From the NCBI RefSeq assembly GCF_000613945.1, contig NZ_BAJY01000022.1, positions 1-45,924 on the forward strand: a stretch of 45,924 bases of DNA, read 5' to 3'. This document shows positions 1 to 7,556 of the stretch, in pieces. Below the pieces are notes generated by a model. It saw nothing but the letters and a program-made list of their open reading frames with translations. It made no database searches and was not told where the DNA came from. Numbering within the stretch: position 1 is the first letter of the stretch; each line of letters starts with the position of its first letter. Source of the stretch: Prevotella falsenii DSM 22864 = JCM 15124. GTDB lineage: Bacteria > Bacteroidota > Bacteroidia > Bacteroidales > Bacteroidaceae. The position numbers were made by a program, and so were the translations under genes.

Positions 1-1
1 G

Positions 2-316
2 TATTATTTCAAAAAAGCAGCAAACAGCATTATGGCAAGAAGGACAGGTATACCGGCATGGTATGACTATCCCATTTCAAATGCCAAGGTTGAAGGAATA
101 AATAATAAAATTAAAGTAATAAAGAGAAAAGCGTATGGATATAGAGATGAGAGATACTTTGAACTTATTCTACTTGGACTCTATGATGAAACCAACGCAA
201 TTATGCATGAACCTTTTTTAGCCTACCAAATGTCCATTACGCCGAAAAATATGGGCTTACACACTTTTTTAAGACAGTACCTTATTAGTTATTTCTTTAA
301 GTATCTTAATGAATAA
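2..316 (+). CDS. ISL3-family transposase, C-terminal fragment (runs off the window start)
   Basis: The frame is open from the first bases of the window, so the gene starts upstream; the ATG at 32 is only internal. The visible 105 residues contain the segment NAKVEGINNKIKVIKRKAYG, which matches the region around the last catalytic glutamate of the DDE transposases of the ISL3 type (N-x-K-x-E-G-x-N-N-K-I-K-x-I-K-R). The following FELILLGLYD block is also typical of that C-terminus. The protein would cut and paste its own insertion sequence. It ends about 45 bp before the cas2 stop codon, so the element sits directly beside the CRISPR-cas operon. Whether the copy is intact cannot be judged. The family call rests on motif recognition. 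Confidence 0.8.
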   Translation, partial: YYFKKAANSIMARRTGIPAWYDYPISNAKVEGINNKIKVIKRKAYGYRDERYFELILLGLYDETNAIMHEPFLAYQMSITPKNMGLHTFLRQYLISYFFKYLNE

Positions 317-360
317 TATGCTGGCATAATTCTTATGCCGAACTCAGGTTAAAAAATGGA
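317..360. mobile_element. Probable right end of the ISL3-type element
   Basis: Between the transposase stop and the cas2 stop lies a hairpin, GGCATAA-TTC-TTATGCC (323-339), followed by AACTCAGGTTAAAAAATGG. The left end is outside the window, so the terminal inverted repeat and target duplication cannot be checked and the exact boundary is uncertain. The hairpin may be both a transposase terminator and part of the IS end. Confidence 0.4.
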
Positions 361-699
361 TTAAAAGAGTTCTAACTGTGCGCCGGGTGCATTTGGTTTT
401 TGTGGTTTCTTACCATAGAATAGCTTTATTTCTTCAAATTGTTTGTCTGTAATACCCATTATTCCAACTTTTCCGTATGTTGGAATAAAAGTGGAAACTC
501 TTTTAATGTGCACTTCCATATTTTCTTTACTGCCACAATGGCGTATGTAAATGGAGAACTGAAACATTGTAAATCCGTCTTTTAGTAGATTTTGACGAAA
601 GAGCGAGGCTGCTTTTCGTTCTTTCTTTGTATCTGTGGGTAAATCAAAAAATACCATTAACCACATACTTCTGTATTGACTAAATCTATAGGTTTCCAC
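361..699 (-). CDS. cas2: CRISPR-associated endoribonuclease/integration protein Cas2
   Basis: A 112-residue protein of normal Cas2 size. The N-terminal strand MWLMVFFDLPTDTKKERK carries the conserved aspartate after two hydrophobic residues, and the protein ends in the QLELF-type tail common in type II Cas2. Cas2 dimers bridge two Cas1 dimers in the complex that inserts new spacers into the array. It is the third gene of cas9-cas1-cas2, 9 nt after cas1, so the three are probably one transcript. The stop codon lies within a few bases of the insertion-sequence end. The reading frame looks intact. The array that normally follows cas2 is not seen in this window. Confidence 0.96.
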   Translation of the reverse strand: METYRFSQYRSMWLMVFFDLPTDTKKERKAASLFRQNLLKDGFTMFQFSIYIRHCGSKENMEVHIKRVSTFIPTYGKVGIMGITDKQFEEIKLFYGKKPQKPNAPGAQLELF

Positions 700-708
700 T
701 AATGGGCT

Positions 709-1641
709 TTATAATTCCGGATAAACCATTTTTCTTTGCTCTCCGCTAAAGCACTTGTAAAGAGAAGCTGTGGTCTGTTGTGTAGCTATCATCAACGGAC
801 TCTTTTTGTTTCCAATCGTTGTGTCAAGTACAGGAATAGCGAGGAGCTTCATCTTAATTTCTTTTGTAAGCTCGCTGTAATCGGTGGTTGATGCCATTAC
901 ATCTAACACCAATCCATCGACGTATGGGCGGTAAGGTTCCATAATATCGTCGGCAAGGCAATAGGCATTATATCTGTTGTGATGGTGAATGCCCAATGTT
1001 GGGAGCAATCCGCTTGCCACTAAAGAGCGTGCCACCACAGCGCGCAATATAGCATATCCATAGTTCAGAAGGTTGTTAGGTGGCTCACCATCGCGTCCTC
1101 TTATGAAATCAGGAATATCAGAAAAGAGATTTTTCCAATAATAAGCTGCTGCACGAGCTTCGAGATTTTCGGGGTCGCCACTTCTAACTTTATCTGCCCA
1201 TGCGTACATGCAGCCCACATCGGTGTTGGTATATATGCTTAGAAGTTTTGCTTGATTGCTTATTTTCTGCTTAATGGTTTGTTGCCACAATTGTTTTTTA
1301 AGTGGTAATGATGCTTCTATCTGAGCGCGGAAACGTTCGCTTTGCGTTGTGTTACCGCATAAAGGCAGCAAAAGTCCGATAGGCATATTCCTGCTGTCGC
1401 AGGTAATTACCGCACAGTTGTTTTCTATCAAGGCTTCTAATGCAGACGATGTGATGGTTATCCGCTTGTTATCGAGCAGTACAACTCCAATATCTTCTAT
1501 TGGAATTGTACGCTCGGTTTGCTTTTTAAAACTGTCAGGCAAATCGTTGCAAGTCTCTACTTCGGGCAAACGAATTGCTAACTGTGCATTGTGCAAACTT
1601 AGATAGACAGGATTGCTAAAACATAATGTTTTCTTTATCAT
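709..1641 (-). CDS. cas1: CRISPR-associated integrase Cas1 (type II)
   Basis: A 310-residue Cas1, the metal-dependent integrase that joins prespacers to the leader-proximal repeat. Visible family features are the N-terminal beta-rich domain (LSLHNAQLAIRLPE), the region around the first catalytic acid (DPENLEARAAAYYW), and the catalytic histidine/acid block GIHHHNRYNAYCLADDIMEP with the following PYVD. All catalytic positions appear present. The start is 12 nt after the cas9 stop and the stop is 9 nt before cas2. The short 9-12 nt gaps suggest co-transcription from the cas9 side. No cas4 or csn2 lies next to it, which fits subtype II-C. Confidence 0.96.
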   Translation of the reverse strand: MIKKTLCFSNPVYLSLHNAQLAIRLPEVETCNDLPDSFKKQTERTIPIEDIGVVLLDNKRITITSSALEALIENNCAVITCDSRNMPIGLLLPLCGNTTQSERFRAQIEASLPLKKQLWQQTIKQKISNQAKLLSIYTNTDVGCMYAWADKVRSGDPENLEARAAAYYWKNLFSDIPDFIRGRDGEPPNNLLNYGYAILRAVVARSLVASGLLPTLGIHHHNRYNAYCLADDIMEPYRPYVDGLVLDVMASTTDYSELTKEIKMKLLAIPVLDTTIGNKKSPLMIATQQTTASLYKCFSGEQRKMVYPEL

Positions 1642-1653
1642 AAGCCATCTATA

Positions 1654-4600
1654 TTAATCGTATTCGCCTACTGCTACTATTTTACCAGTAGAGTTTATAC
1701 GTACCTTAACAATACCTTCTAAAGGCTTTAAGGAAGTTATTCGTTTAAATGCAAGGTTCTTAAGTTTTAAATCATCATTCAGAATGGTTTCTAAGTGATG
1801 TCTGAACCAATAGTCTCTTGAAACAGATACGCCTTTCTCTATCCTTGATACTTTTTGGACTCTATATAAGTTTGGACTTATAATACCATAGTTAGCTTCG
1901 TCCATTAAATCAACTTCAGAAGGAACAAACCCTGTCGCTTCATTAGGAAATACAAAGTATTCGTTTTGCTTCATCGTGAAGAGGAAACGCCAACCTTTAT
2001 CGCGGTTGTAGTCTTTATCAACAACAGGAATACCTTGCGATTTACGCTCGGCAGCTTCAAAGAACGATACAGCATTGTCTTGTAAGTTGCCCTCTTCATC
2101 ACAATAAAACGCAATATGGTGGTTGTTACTTGTCTGAACATAATTGCCAAACACCGGTTTTCCGTCTTTTCCCGTAATAGGTTTGCCTGCTTGGTCTTTT
2201 AGTGTGTGTAGCGGAATAGCACTTAAAACACCTTCAATACTGACACGTTTTAAGGTAATGTTCTTCGCTTGGTCAAGATAAATAGGGTTCTCGTCCAAGT
2301 TACTGAAAGCTTTTTTTGTATCTCCATTAAATTCTTCTAAGCGGGCTTTCAGGATTTCTCTTATGCCTTTATCAATTACTTTATCAACTTTAAGGTCTGG
2401 TGTAATCGCTTTGCGGATAGGGTGATACATTTCCCATTCTACCGTTTTGACCAATGCCGGAACGGTTTTCGTTCGTTCAGTATTTAGGTAAATAGGATTT
2501 TTATCTATTGTATTTTTTCCTGTAAAAGCTTTTTTGGTATTACCATTGTATTCGTTGAGACGTTTTAGTAATGCTTCGCGGATAACAGGGCTACTCACTT
2601 TGTTTATCGTAGCTTCGTCCAACGCAGCTCCAACTTTCACCATCTTTATTATAGGACGCATCTTTGTGCCATAGATAGTTTCTTTATGTAACTCTCCACG
2701 TGGTGTAAGTTGAATCTTTTTTATTATTCCGTACTTTGTTTTTATCTTGTTTACGTTCTGCGTCATCACTTTGTTTTTCGCCTTAATCGAAACTAAGATA
2801 GCACTAAGATGGCGTTTTGCTTCTGCGCGAAATTCATTGACAGGGATAGGAGCATTAAAGCGGAGCTTGCCATCTTCGTAATGTAGCTCTTTCTTTTCTA
2901 TTGTAGAAATACTGTCGCCTTTATTGCTTCGTGCATTAAGGTTGTTCAGATACTGAATGAAAGCGTGCTTTGTAAAAGCTATTGCGAGTGCATCCATTGC
3001 GTGGTGGCGATGGTCATTGCGCTTTGTCCAGTCTTTTATGCGTTTTATTTTCCTTCCGTCTCTGTCCTCAACTATTTCGGTTAAGCCTAATTTTTCATAC
3101 TTTTCGAAGTTCAGTTCTTTCATAACGTCTACCAACTGCCAGTCTTCACGCAGGCGATCCGTTATCTTTCCTGTTGTCGGTATAACCGTTCTAACCAACT
3201 CGCCCAATATTTCGTATGCCTTCTTTGCTATATATTGTGTGTTGCGAAGGTCGCGGTTGATGAATTCTGAAGGTATGTTGGCTTCAATCATCAATAGATT
3301 TCTATACTTTGTTTTGTTTATAACGCCTTCTGCTAAGAGCATATCGAGTTTCTTTTTATATGCTTCAGCCCCTTGCTCGCCATATTTTTCGTGAACAAAA
3401 TCAAAAGCAGTTTTATTGCTTTTGGCAATGTTTATGTCGCGTGCTTCGAGTGTCTTGTTCGAGAAAGAATCGTCAAACAAGCGCGCTTTCGGAATGATAT
3501 GCTCAATATCAAAGTCTTTAGAGAAAAGCTTATCTTTCGGAATGTAGGTGTCAGAGTACAGTGTCTTAAAGCCGTTCGGTTCAAGTTCCTTATACAGTTT
3601 ATATTTTATAATGTCGTTCCGACTGATGTATGAAAGCGCAAATTCCTTTTCGAGTATTTCACGAATGCGTTGGTTCTCAGCATTACCTTGACTGATGGCG
3701 CGTGTGGCTTTATCTCGTTCATCAGCACTGCTCTTCAGTTCGCGCGCCATTTCTATTCTTATTTCATCGGGTTTCCCGTATTCGTCAATGACTGCATTGA
3801 TGACATTTATCATCTGATTGAGGATTTTCTCCACAACAGGATTGCGCAAACTGTTCTTTGGCAACAGCTCTAACCTTTCTTTATACATCTTCCGGTCTAA
3901 CTCGTCTTTTGTGAGCGAGCGGCGCGAATGATTATAACCTGCTTCTACACATGCTTGACTGTAATCGTTTCCGGCTTGAAGATGAGGCAGTATTTCCCGC
4001 ATTGCTTTCACACTGAGATTGCCATAATCATCTTCAAAAACAACATCGCAAAGCACAGTAGCATATTCTTCAGGGAAGCCAAAGGTTGTTTCCAACTTTC
4101 TTAATAAGGCTTCATTGCCTGTTCGCGAATTATCGCTTTCGTAAGAATACAACAGATGCCAAAGCTGGTACATAGGTTGTTGTTCCAACTCGTGCTTTTC
4201 TAACAATGGGTCGAAATCGAGAATGTCGGTGTTGAAACCTAAGTTCTTGAAAATGGTTTTAACGTAATGGCGAATCTCGGAAGCCTTTAATTTTTTGAAA
4301 TCGCACTCTTCGTGCCCTGTCAGCGTTATGATACGGTTATAGCAATCAAAGAGAATGGCTTGCGTGCGGTTGCCTTCTAACTCTTTATAATTCAAGTCCC
4401 ATTGCTTGCCTTTCTTGTTCAGTGCTTTCAGAGCTTCGGTCTTACTTAGTTTTGCTTTAATGCTTAGCTCCTCATACAGCGAGTTTCTTTCTTCTTCATA
4501 GAGTGGACGCTTGGTGTTGGCATCGTTATCAATCAGCAGAACATTGTTTAAGTTTTGCCAAATCCTAAACTCTTGGAATACAGGCGATGACTTTGGAGCA

Positions 4601-5796
4601 ACTTTCGGACCTATTGTTATTTCCTTTTCCTTTCCATCAATTGTCGCTTTTACTTTGCGTTGCTCCAGTTCGCAAACCGAAATAAGACCTTTCTTGCTCT
4701 TTAACGGACGTTGATAGAAAATGATAATGTCTCTTATTTCTTGCTTCAGCTCCGACGTTAGCTGCTTGTGGAAGGTGGCTTGCGTTTCCCAAATCTTCTC
4801 AAATTCGTCTAAATAGTCTTGCCGGTAGAAAGGTTTGTTCTTTATACTGATATGCGGATTTTCTTTCAACGAAGCCCGGATATACTGTCCAACAGTCTGT
4901 TTGTTGAAATAAAGTTCCTTGCTTCTGTCGCTGATGGCACCGAGAAGTCCGCTTGTATTGGCTATCTGTCCTTTCAAATCGCTGATGACAAAGGCTAAAA
5001 CATCTTTATCTACTTGTTGCTGCAACGCCTCAACTCTCCATTTCAAAGGCTGTATCTTTCTGTCCAAACCTTTTAAGTCGGCAGAATAAATGCCATATTT
5101 GGCAAGGAAAATCTTACTTGTATTGTTTTTTGTTTTGCCCTCTAACTGTTGTTTAAATTCGTCTGTGAGTATTTCCGGATAATACTTTTTCTGCTCGTCC
5201 CATATTCTTTCCAACTCTGCATTCAGGTCGGAACGATAGTAACCTTGCGTAAACTTCTTGCCGTTATTGAGCAGCTGAAGTGAATATTCTGCAGGAGTCA
5301 GGTGCTCTTCGTAGAGCTTTTTGGCGATGGTCATACCGTCAAACAGCTGCCCTTCTTCCTTGTTGTTTGCTTTTCGATTGCTTTTATAGCCGCGTTTCTT
5401 GTTCAACATAAACAAGACACGGGCAAATTCGTGCAACGATATTTCTTCTTCCGCAGCTTTTGCACGAAGTTCATAAGTTTCAAAAGTAGAAGCTTTGCCT
5501 TCTTCGTATATAGGTTCAGCACCTAACCAGCCTTGTTTTTGCAGGCAGTCGCGAAGGTTTTGTCTGCGAAGTTTATAGCGTTGAAGGTTTATTCTTGCGC
5601 CATGACGCAACTGTCTATCTGAATTAGTAGTGATAGCTTTTCCTTTTTCGAAATTGCTTTTTTCGTCTACGGTCAATGGGTTTACTCTTACGCCGAGTCG
5701 AACAATAGAAGACTTCTCATTGTCGCTTTCCGCTTCATTCACCAAAGCCCAACCTATGCTTGTGGTTCCTAAATCTAATCCTAATATTCTTTTCAT
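1654..5796 (-). CDS. cas9: Cas9, type II-C RNA-guided DNA endonuclease
   Basis: A 1380-residue Cas9 that cuts both DNA strands when guided by crRNA and tracrRNA. RuvC-I is at the N-terminus (GLDLGTTSIGWA, Asp8), followed by the arginine-rich bridge helix near residues 62-85. RuvC-II (EIRIEMAREL) is near residue 680. The HNH domain (DIEHIIPKARLFDDSFSNK, catalytic His) is near residue 765. RuvC-III (HRHHAMDALAIAF) is near residue 930. All nuclease residues are present, so the enzyme should be active. The C-terminal third contains an internal duplication (about 1069-1105 and 1142-1176). Subtype II-C follows from the absence of csn2 and cas4; 1380 residues fits the larger Bacteroidetes members. 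A possible minus-strand promoter element (TAATTTTG) lies at 5833-5840, without a clear -33 box. The tracrRNA gene runs divergently upstream. Confidence 0.97.
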   Translation of the reverse strand: MKRILGLDLGTTSIGWALVNEAESDNEKSSIVRLGVRVNPLTVDEKSNFEKGKAITTNSDRQLRHGARINLQRYKLRRQNLRDCLQKQGWLGAEPIYEEGKASTFETYELRAKAAEEEISLHEFARVLFMLNKKRGYKSNRKANNKEEGQLFDGMTIAKKLYEEHLTPAEYSLQLLNNGKKFTQGYYRSDLNAELERIWDEQKKYYPEILTDEFKQQLEGKTKNNTSKIFLAKYGIYSADLKGLDRKIQPLKWRVEALQQQVDKDVLAFVISDLKGQIANTSGLLGAISDRSKELYFNKQTVGQYIRASLKENPHISIKNKPFYRQDYLDEFEKIWETQATFHKQLTSELKQEIRDIIIFYQRPLKSKKGLISVCELEQRKVKATIDGKEKEITIGPKVAPKSSPVFQEFRIWQNLNNVLLIDNDANTKRPLYEEERNSLYEELSIKAKLSKTEALKALNKKGKQWDLNYKELEGNRTQAILFDCYNRIITLTGHEECDFKKLKASEIRHYVKTIFKNLGFNTDILDFDPLLEKHELEQQPMYQLWHLLYSYESDNSRTGNEALLRKLETTFGFPEEYATVLCDVVFEDDYGNLSVKAMREILPHLQAGNDYSQACVEAGYNHSRRSLTKDELDRKMYKERLELLPKNSLRNPVVEKILNQMINVINAVIDEYGKPDEIRIEMARELKSSADERDKATRAISQGNAENQRIREILEKEFALSYISRNDIIKYKLYKELEPNGFKTLYSDTYIPKDKLFSKDFDIEHIIPKARLFDDSFSNKTLEARDINIAKSNKTAFDFVHEKYGEQGAEAYKKKLDMLLAEGVINKTKYRNLLMIEANIPSEFINRDLRNTQYIAKKAYEILGELVRTVIPTTGKITDRLREDWQLVDVMKELNFEKYEKLGLTEIVEDRDGRKIKRIKDWTKRNDHRHHAMDALAIAFTKHAFIQYLNNLNARSNKGDSISTIEKKELHYEDGKLRFNAPIPVNEFRAEAKRHLSAILVSIKAKNKVMTQNVNKIKTKYGIIKKIQLTPRGELHKETIYGTKMRPIIKMVKVGAALDEATINKVSSPVIREALLKRLNEYNGNTKKAFTGKNTIDKNPIYLNTERTKTVPALVKTVEWEMYHPIRKAITPDLKVDKVIDKGIREILKARLEEFNGDTKKAFSNLDENPIYLDQAKNITLKRVSIEGVLSAIPLHTLKDQAGKPITGKDGKPVFGNYVQTSNNHHIAFYCDEEGNLQDNAVSFFEAAERKSQGIPVVDKDYNRDKGWRFLFTMKQNEYFVFPNEATGFVPSEVDLMDEANYGIISPNLYRVQKVSRIEKGVSVSRDYWFRHHLETILNDDLKLKNLAFKRITSLKPLEGIVKVRINSTGKIVAVGEYD

Positions 5797-5873
5797 GTTT
5801 AATTGATTGTTTAAATATTTTGTGTAAAGTTACAAAATTATTTTAATTTAAAGAAAAAATACTTTGAAAAAAC

Positions 5874-5904
5874 TTGCATATTATTTTAAAAACCCTTATC
5901 TTTG
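5874..5904 (+). promoter_or_regulatory. Promoter of the tracrRNA
   Basis: TTG at 5874-5876 and TATCTTTG at 5897-5904 are separated by 20 nt, an exact match to the Bacteroidetes sigma-ABfr promoter form. It faces away from cas9 and would start transcription at about 5908-5912, at the beginning of the anti-repeat. Confidence 0.75.
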
Positions 5905-5907
5905 CAG

Positions 5908-5990
5908 TACTAATTTTAAAGTATTCACAATAAGGATTTTTCCGTTGTGAAAACATTAGGTTGCCTCGTCCTTATAACGGGGCTTTTTTT
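5908..5990 (+). ncRNA. tracrRNA of the type II-C system (predicted)
   Basis: The stretch 5908-5931 (GTACTAATTTTAAAGTATTC, then ACAA) is the anti-repeat. Its complement reads TTGTGAATACTTTAAAATTA, closely resembling the start of the Bacteroidetes type II-C repeats I know, which begin GTTGTGA and carry an AAATTAGTA stretch. After the anti-repeat comes a nexus-like region: TTCACAA (5924-5930) can pair with TTGTGAA (5945-5951) around a GGA/TCC stem. The RNA ends in a G/C stem with a T7 tract. The RNA would pair with the crRNA repeat and load Cas9. The boundaries are predicted, not measured. No array is present in the window to test the pairing directly. Confidence 0.8.
5963..5990 (+). terminator. 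Rho-independent terminator of the tracrRNA
   Basis: GCCTCGT (5963-5969), a 7-nt loop, and ACGGGGC (5977-5983) form a 7-bp stem with one G-U pair, followed by seven T. In Cas9 systems this hairpin is usually part of the functional tracrRNA tail. Confidence 0.8.
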
Positions 5991-6330
5991 ATGTCTGCAT
6001 TTTAGCTTTTGCGAGCAATGCCATAGCTTTCATAGAACTTTTGCAGGCTCACAGAAGTCGCTTTTCATTTACAAACTTTTGTTAAAACGCAGTCTCTTTT
6101 GTTAAATTCCAACTTCCTAACTCCGAAATTACGGGCACTTTTCTGCACTTCAAATTATTTATTTGCAAATAATGGCAGCATTTACGTGCTACTGTAAGTG
6201 GTTTATTTATAGACTGTTGTATCCTTATAGGGTAGTGCTGTGCAGCGAAACCACATCTTCTACGTTACAAAACAAACACTTTTATGCGTGTATAGACCAT
6301 ATTTTTCGCTCCGTCATCATCTTTTTGGCA

Positions 6331-6413
6331 TGCAAAAGAGCCGTTTTTGCGTTCCAAAACCGTAGGTTTTGCACGGTAAAACCTATTGTTTTGCATTGCA
6401 AAAGCGGCTCTTT
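6331..6413. repeat. Dispersed hairpin repeat, rearranged copy (A)
   Basis: This segment is built from the modules of the dispersed repeat described at 9772, 12481, 22893, 33366 and 38791 (CCGTAGGTTTTGCACGGTAAA, then AACCTATTGTTTTGC), but in a different order. It is bounded by an inverted pair AAAGAGCCG / CGGCTCTTT, so it can fold as one hairpin. The conserved outer arms of the family are missing. The rest of 5991-6582 holds no gene that I can support. Confidence 0.55.
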
Positions 6414-6582
6414 CACTTTTCAGCCCCTATTTTCCAGCTCTCTTTTTCTCTATTTCACCCTTTCCGCTTGTGTTAAATTTATTGTCCCATTTACTTGATT
6501 TTAGAACAATAAATCGGAACACCTCTGTTGCCGTTATTTTGAATTACGAAATAGTTTGTGGATTGCTTTTTGCGAATTTCTG

Positions 6583-6613
6583 TTGTTCTTTCAAAATAAA
6601 TATAGTATCTTTG
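6583..6613 (+). promoter_or_regulatory. Promoter of the structured RNA
   Basis: TTG at 6583-6585 and TATCTTTG at 6606-6613 are 20 nt apart, a full Bacteroidetes promoter. Predicted transcription start is near 6618-6620, where the RNA's closing stem begins. Confidence 0.75.
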
Positions 6614-6616
6614 CAA

Positions 6617-6826
6617 AAAGCAGTGCCAATCACCGGGATAATGATACGGATACATCCTCGCGGGTGAAGGAGCTTCGCGATAGGCTGGACTACCAGCGGG
6701 GGTTGGCATCAACCCGAAGAGAAGGTGTAGACACCACTATCCAACCGTATGACGCGGACTTGCCACGTGTGGCATAACCAAGAATTAGGACGGCGGACGT
6801 AAGGACTGCATCTTTTCGCCCTTTTT
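6617..6826 (+). ncRNA. Structured non-coding RNA, about 210 nt, unidentified
   Basis: A strong promoter leads straight into a GC-richer stretch that ends in a T tract (6821-6826) and has no convincing reading frame. The ends pair: GCAGT-GCC (6620-6627) with GG-ACTGC (6803-6809), flanked by A-rich and T-rich arms. Internal hairpins include GAAG-GAG-CTTC, GCTGG-ACTA-CCAGC, GGGTT-GGCATC-AACCC and GGTG-TAGA-CACC; ATACGG (about 6644) can pair with CCGTAT (about 6743). A transcript closed end-to-end like this is typical of housekeeping RNAs. I do not see the conserved cores of RNase P RNA, tmRNA or SRP RNA. Its size would fit a Bacteroidales 6S-like RNA or the Bacteroidales-1 motif, but I cannot confirm either. 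Confidence 0.65.
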
Positions 6827-6844
6827 GTTATTGATGATAGATAA

Positions 6845-6946
6845 ATCGTGATTAACTTTAATTTTCCACCATAATACATTTCAATCCATGCACACTGCCA
6901 TTATCCAAGTATCGTGATTAACTTTAGTTTTGTACCATAATACATT
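6845..6946. repeat. Two 36-bp direct repeats (6845-6880 and 6911-6946)
   Basis: Both copies start ATCGTGATTAACTTTA and end ACCATAATACATT, with 33 of 36 positions identical. They are separated by 30 bp. The second copy contains TAGTTTTG, a match to the -7 promoter form, where the first has TAATTTTC. The second ends directly before the small ORF at 6952. Confidence 0.85.
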
Positions 6947-6951
6947 ATGCT

Positions 6952-7194
6952 ATGTTTATATTAGGTTTTCTTTACTTCATATTTCTTTTCATTCTTGCAC
7001 AGTTTATAGTATCCGGGCAAGGATTTTATGTTAAGCTGATTTATATCTTATTTTCCCTTGCTGCACCGTTTATCTTTCCTCTTATTTTTGCTTATAGTTA
7101 CTCCTCGCACTCAAGAGCCGTATCGGTGAGTATCACTTTAATTGCCCATATCTTTGGTGCCTGCTTGCCGATTTTGCTATTAGGTTTTGCCTGA
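6952..7194 (+). CDS. Small hydrophobic membrane protein, unknown
   Basis: An 80-residue open frame with three hydrophobic stretches (about residues 1-20, 25-48 and 55-79) separated by short polar turns (SGQG, YSYSSHSRAVS), consistent with a small inner-membrane protein. I recognise no family. It begins 5 bp after the second 36-bp direct repeat, whose TAGTTTTG element (about 6925) could be its promoter. No clear ribosome-binding site is seen, which is common in Bacteroidetes. A truncated dispersed repeat begins about 45 bp after its stop. It could be spurious, but the hydrophobic layout and the isolated promoter favour a real gene. Confidence 0.35.
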   Translation: MFILGFLYFIFLFILAQFIVSGQGFYVKLIYILFSLAAPFIFPLIFAYSYSSHSRAVSVSITLIAHIFGACLPILLLGFA

Positions 7195-7238
7195 TAAGGC
7201 GTTAGCTGTTTTCGTATCAGCATTTACAGCAAAAGGAA

Positions 7239-7317
7239 CATAGGTTTTGCAACGTGTTGATAAAGAGACTGTTAAGAAAGAGATATACTTATGAAAAATA
7301 TTTACGCATTTACACTC
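7239..7317 (+). repeat. Truncated dispersed repeat (half copy G)
   Basis: The segment from CATAGGTTTTGCAACG through GAAAAATATTTACGC matches the right half of the dispersed repeat (the AATAGGTTTTGTAATAC arm, the GTTAAG middle and the GAAAAATATTTACA end), with the hairpin core missing. The remaining DNA up to 7490 shows no other feature. Confidence 0.5.
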
Positions 7318-7490
7318 TGTTTTCCTCATATATAATAATGTGTATAAAGACAATAATGTAGATGCAAAAAGATTCGCCTATTCGGGAAAACGGAACGATA
7401 TGCCGGCACAAACTAAAAACCAAAAGAAAGCCGAAATAAATGATATATATTATCTTTTTAAAGAATATACGTATCAATATGCTACAACTG

Positions 7491-7522
7491 TTTTGTAAAT
7501 TGCAAACAAATGTTTACTTTTG
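7491..7522 (+). promoter_or_regulatory. Promoter of the glutamine synthetase gene
   Basis: TTTTG (7491-7495), 19 nt, then TACTTTTG (7515-7522) is a good Bacteroidetes promoter. It lies inside the longest possible reading frame, so translation must start downstream, at the ATG at 7557. Confidence 0.75.
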
Positions 7523-7556
7523 CAATGCACAAAAGCGACAAAAAGTAAAAAGAAGT

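Noticed and set aside
6159..6172. Perfect 14-bp palindrome TTATTTGCAAATAA
   Set aside because: Short, AT-rich and unique; could be chance, with no gene positioned to use it.
6331..6413. Regular AAAACC/GGTTTT modules resembling a short CRISPR array
   Set aside because: Units have no constant repeat with unique spacers; they are parts of the palindromic dispersed repeat and do not match the repeat predicted from the tracrRNA.
6491..6712. Open frame on the minus strand across the structured RNA (73 residues)
   Set aside because: It overlaps the promoter and paired elements of the RNA and resembles no family.
6617..6826. RNase P RNA, tmRNA or SRP RNA at the structured RNA locus
   Set aside because: The conserved cores of these RNAs (for example the GGAAAGTCC-type core, a tag ORF with tRNA-like ends, or the GGTCAGGTCCGGAAGG-type loop) are not present.
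7440..7556. Longer N-terminus for the glutamine synthetase (39 extra residues)
   Set aside because: A full promoter lies inside this stretch and the family N-terminus starts at 7557.
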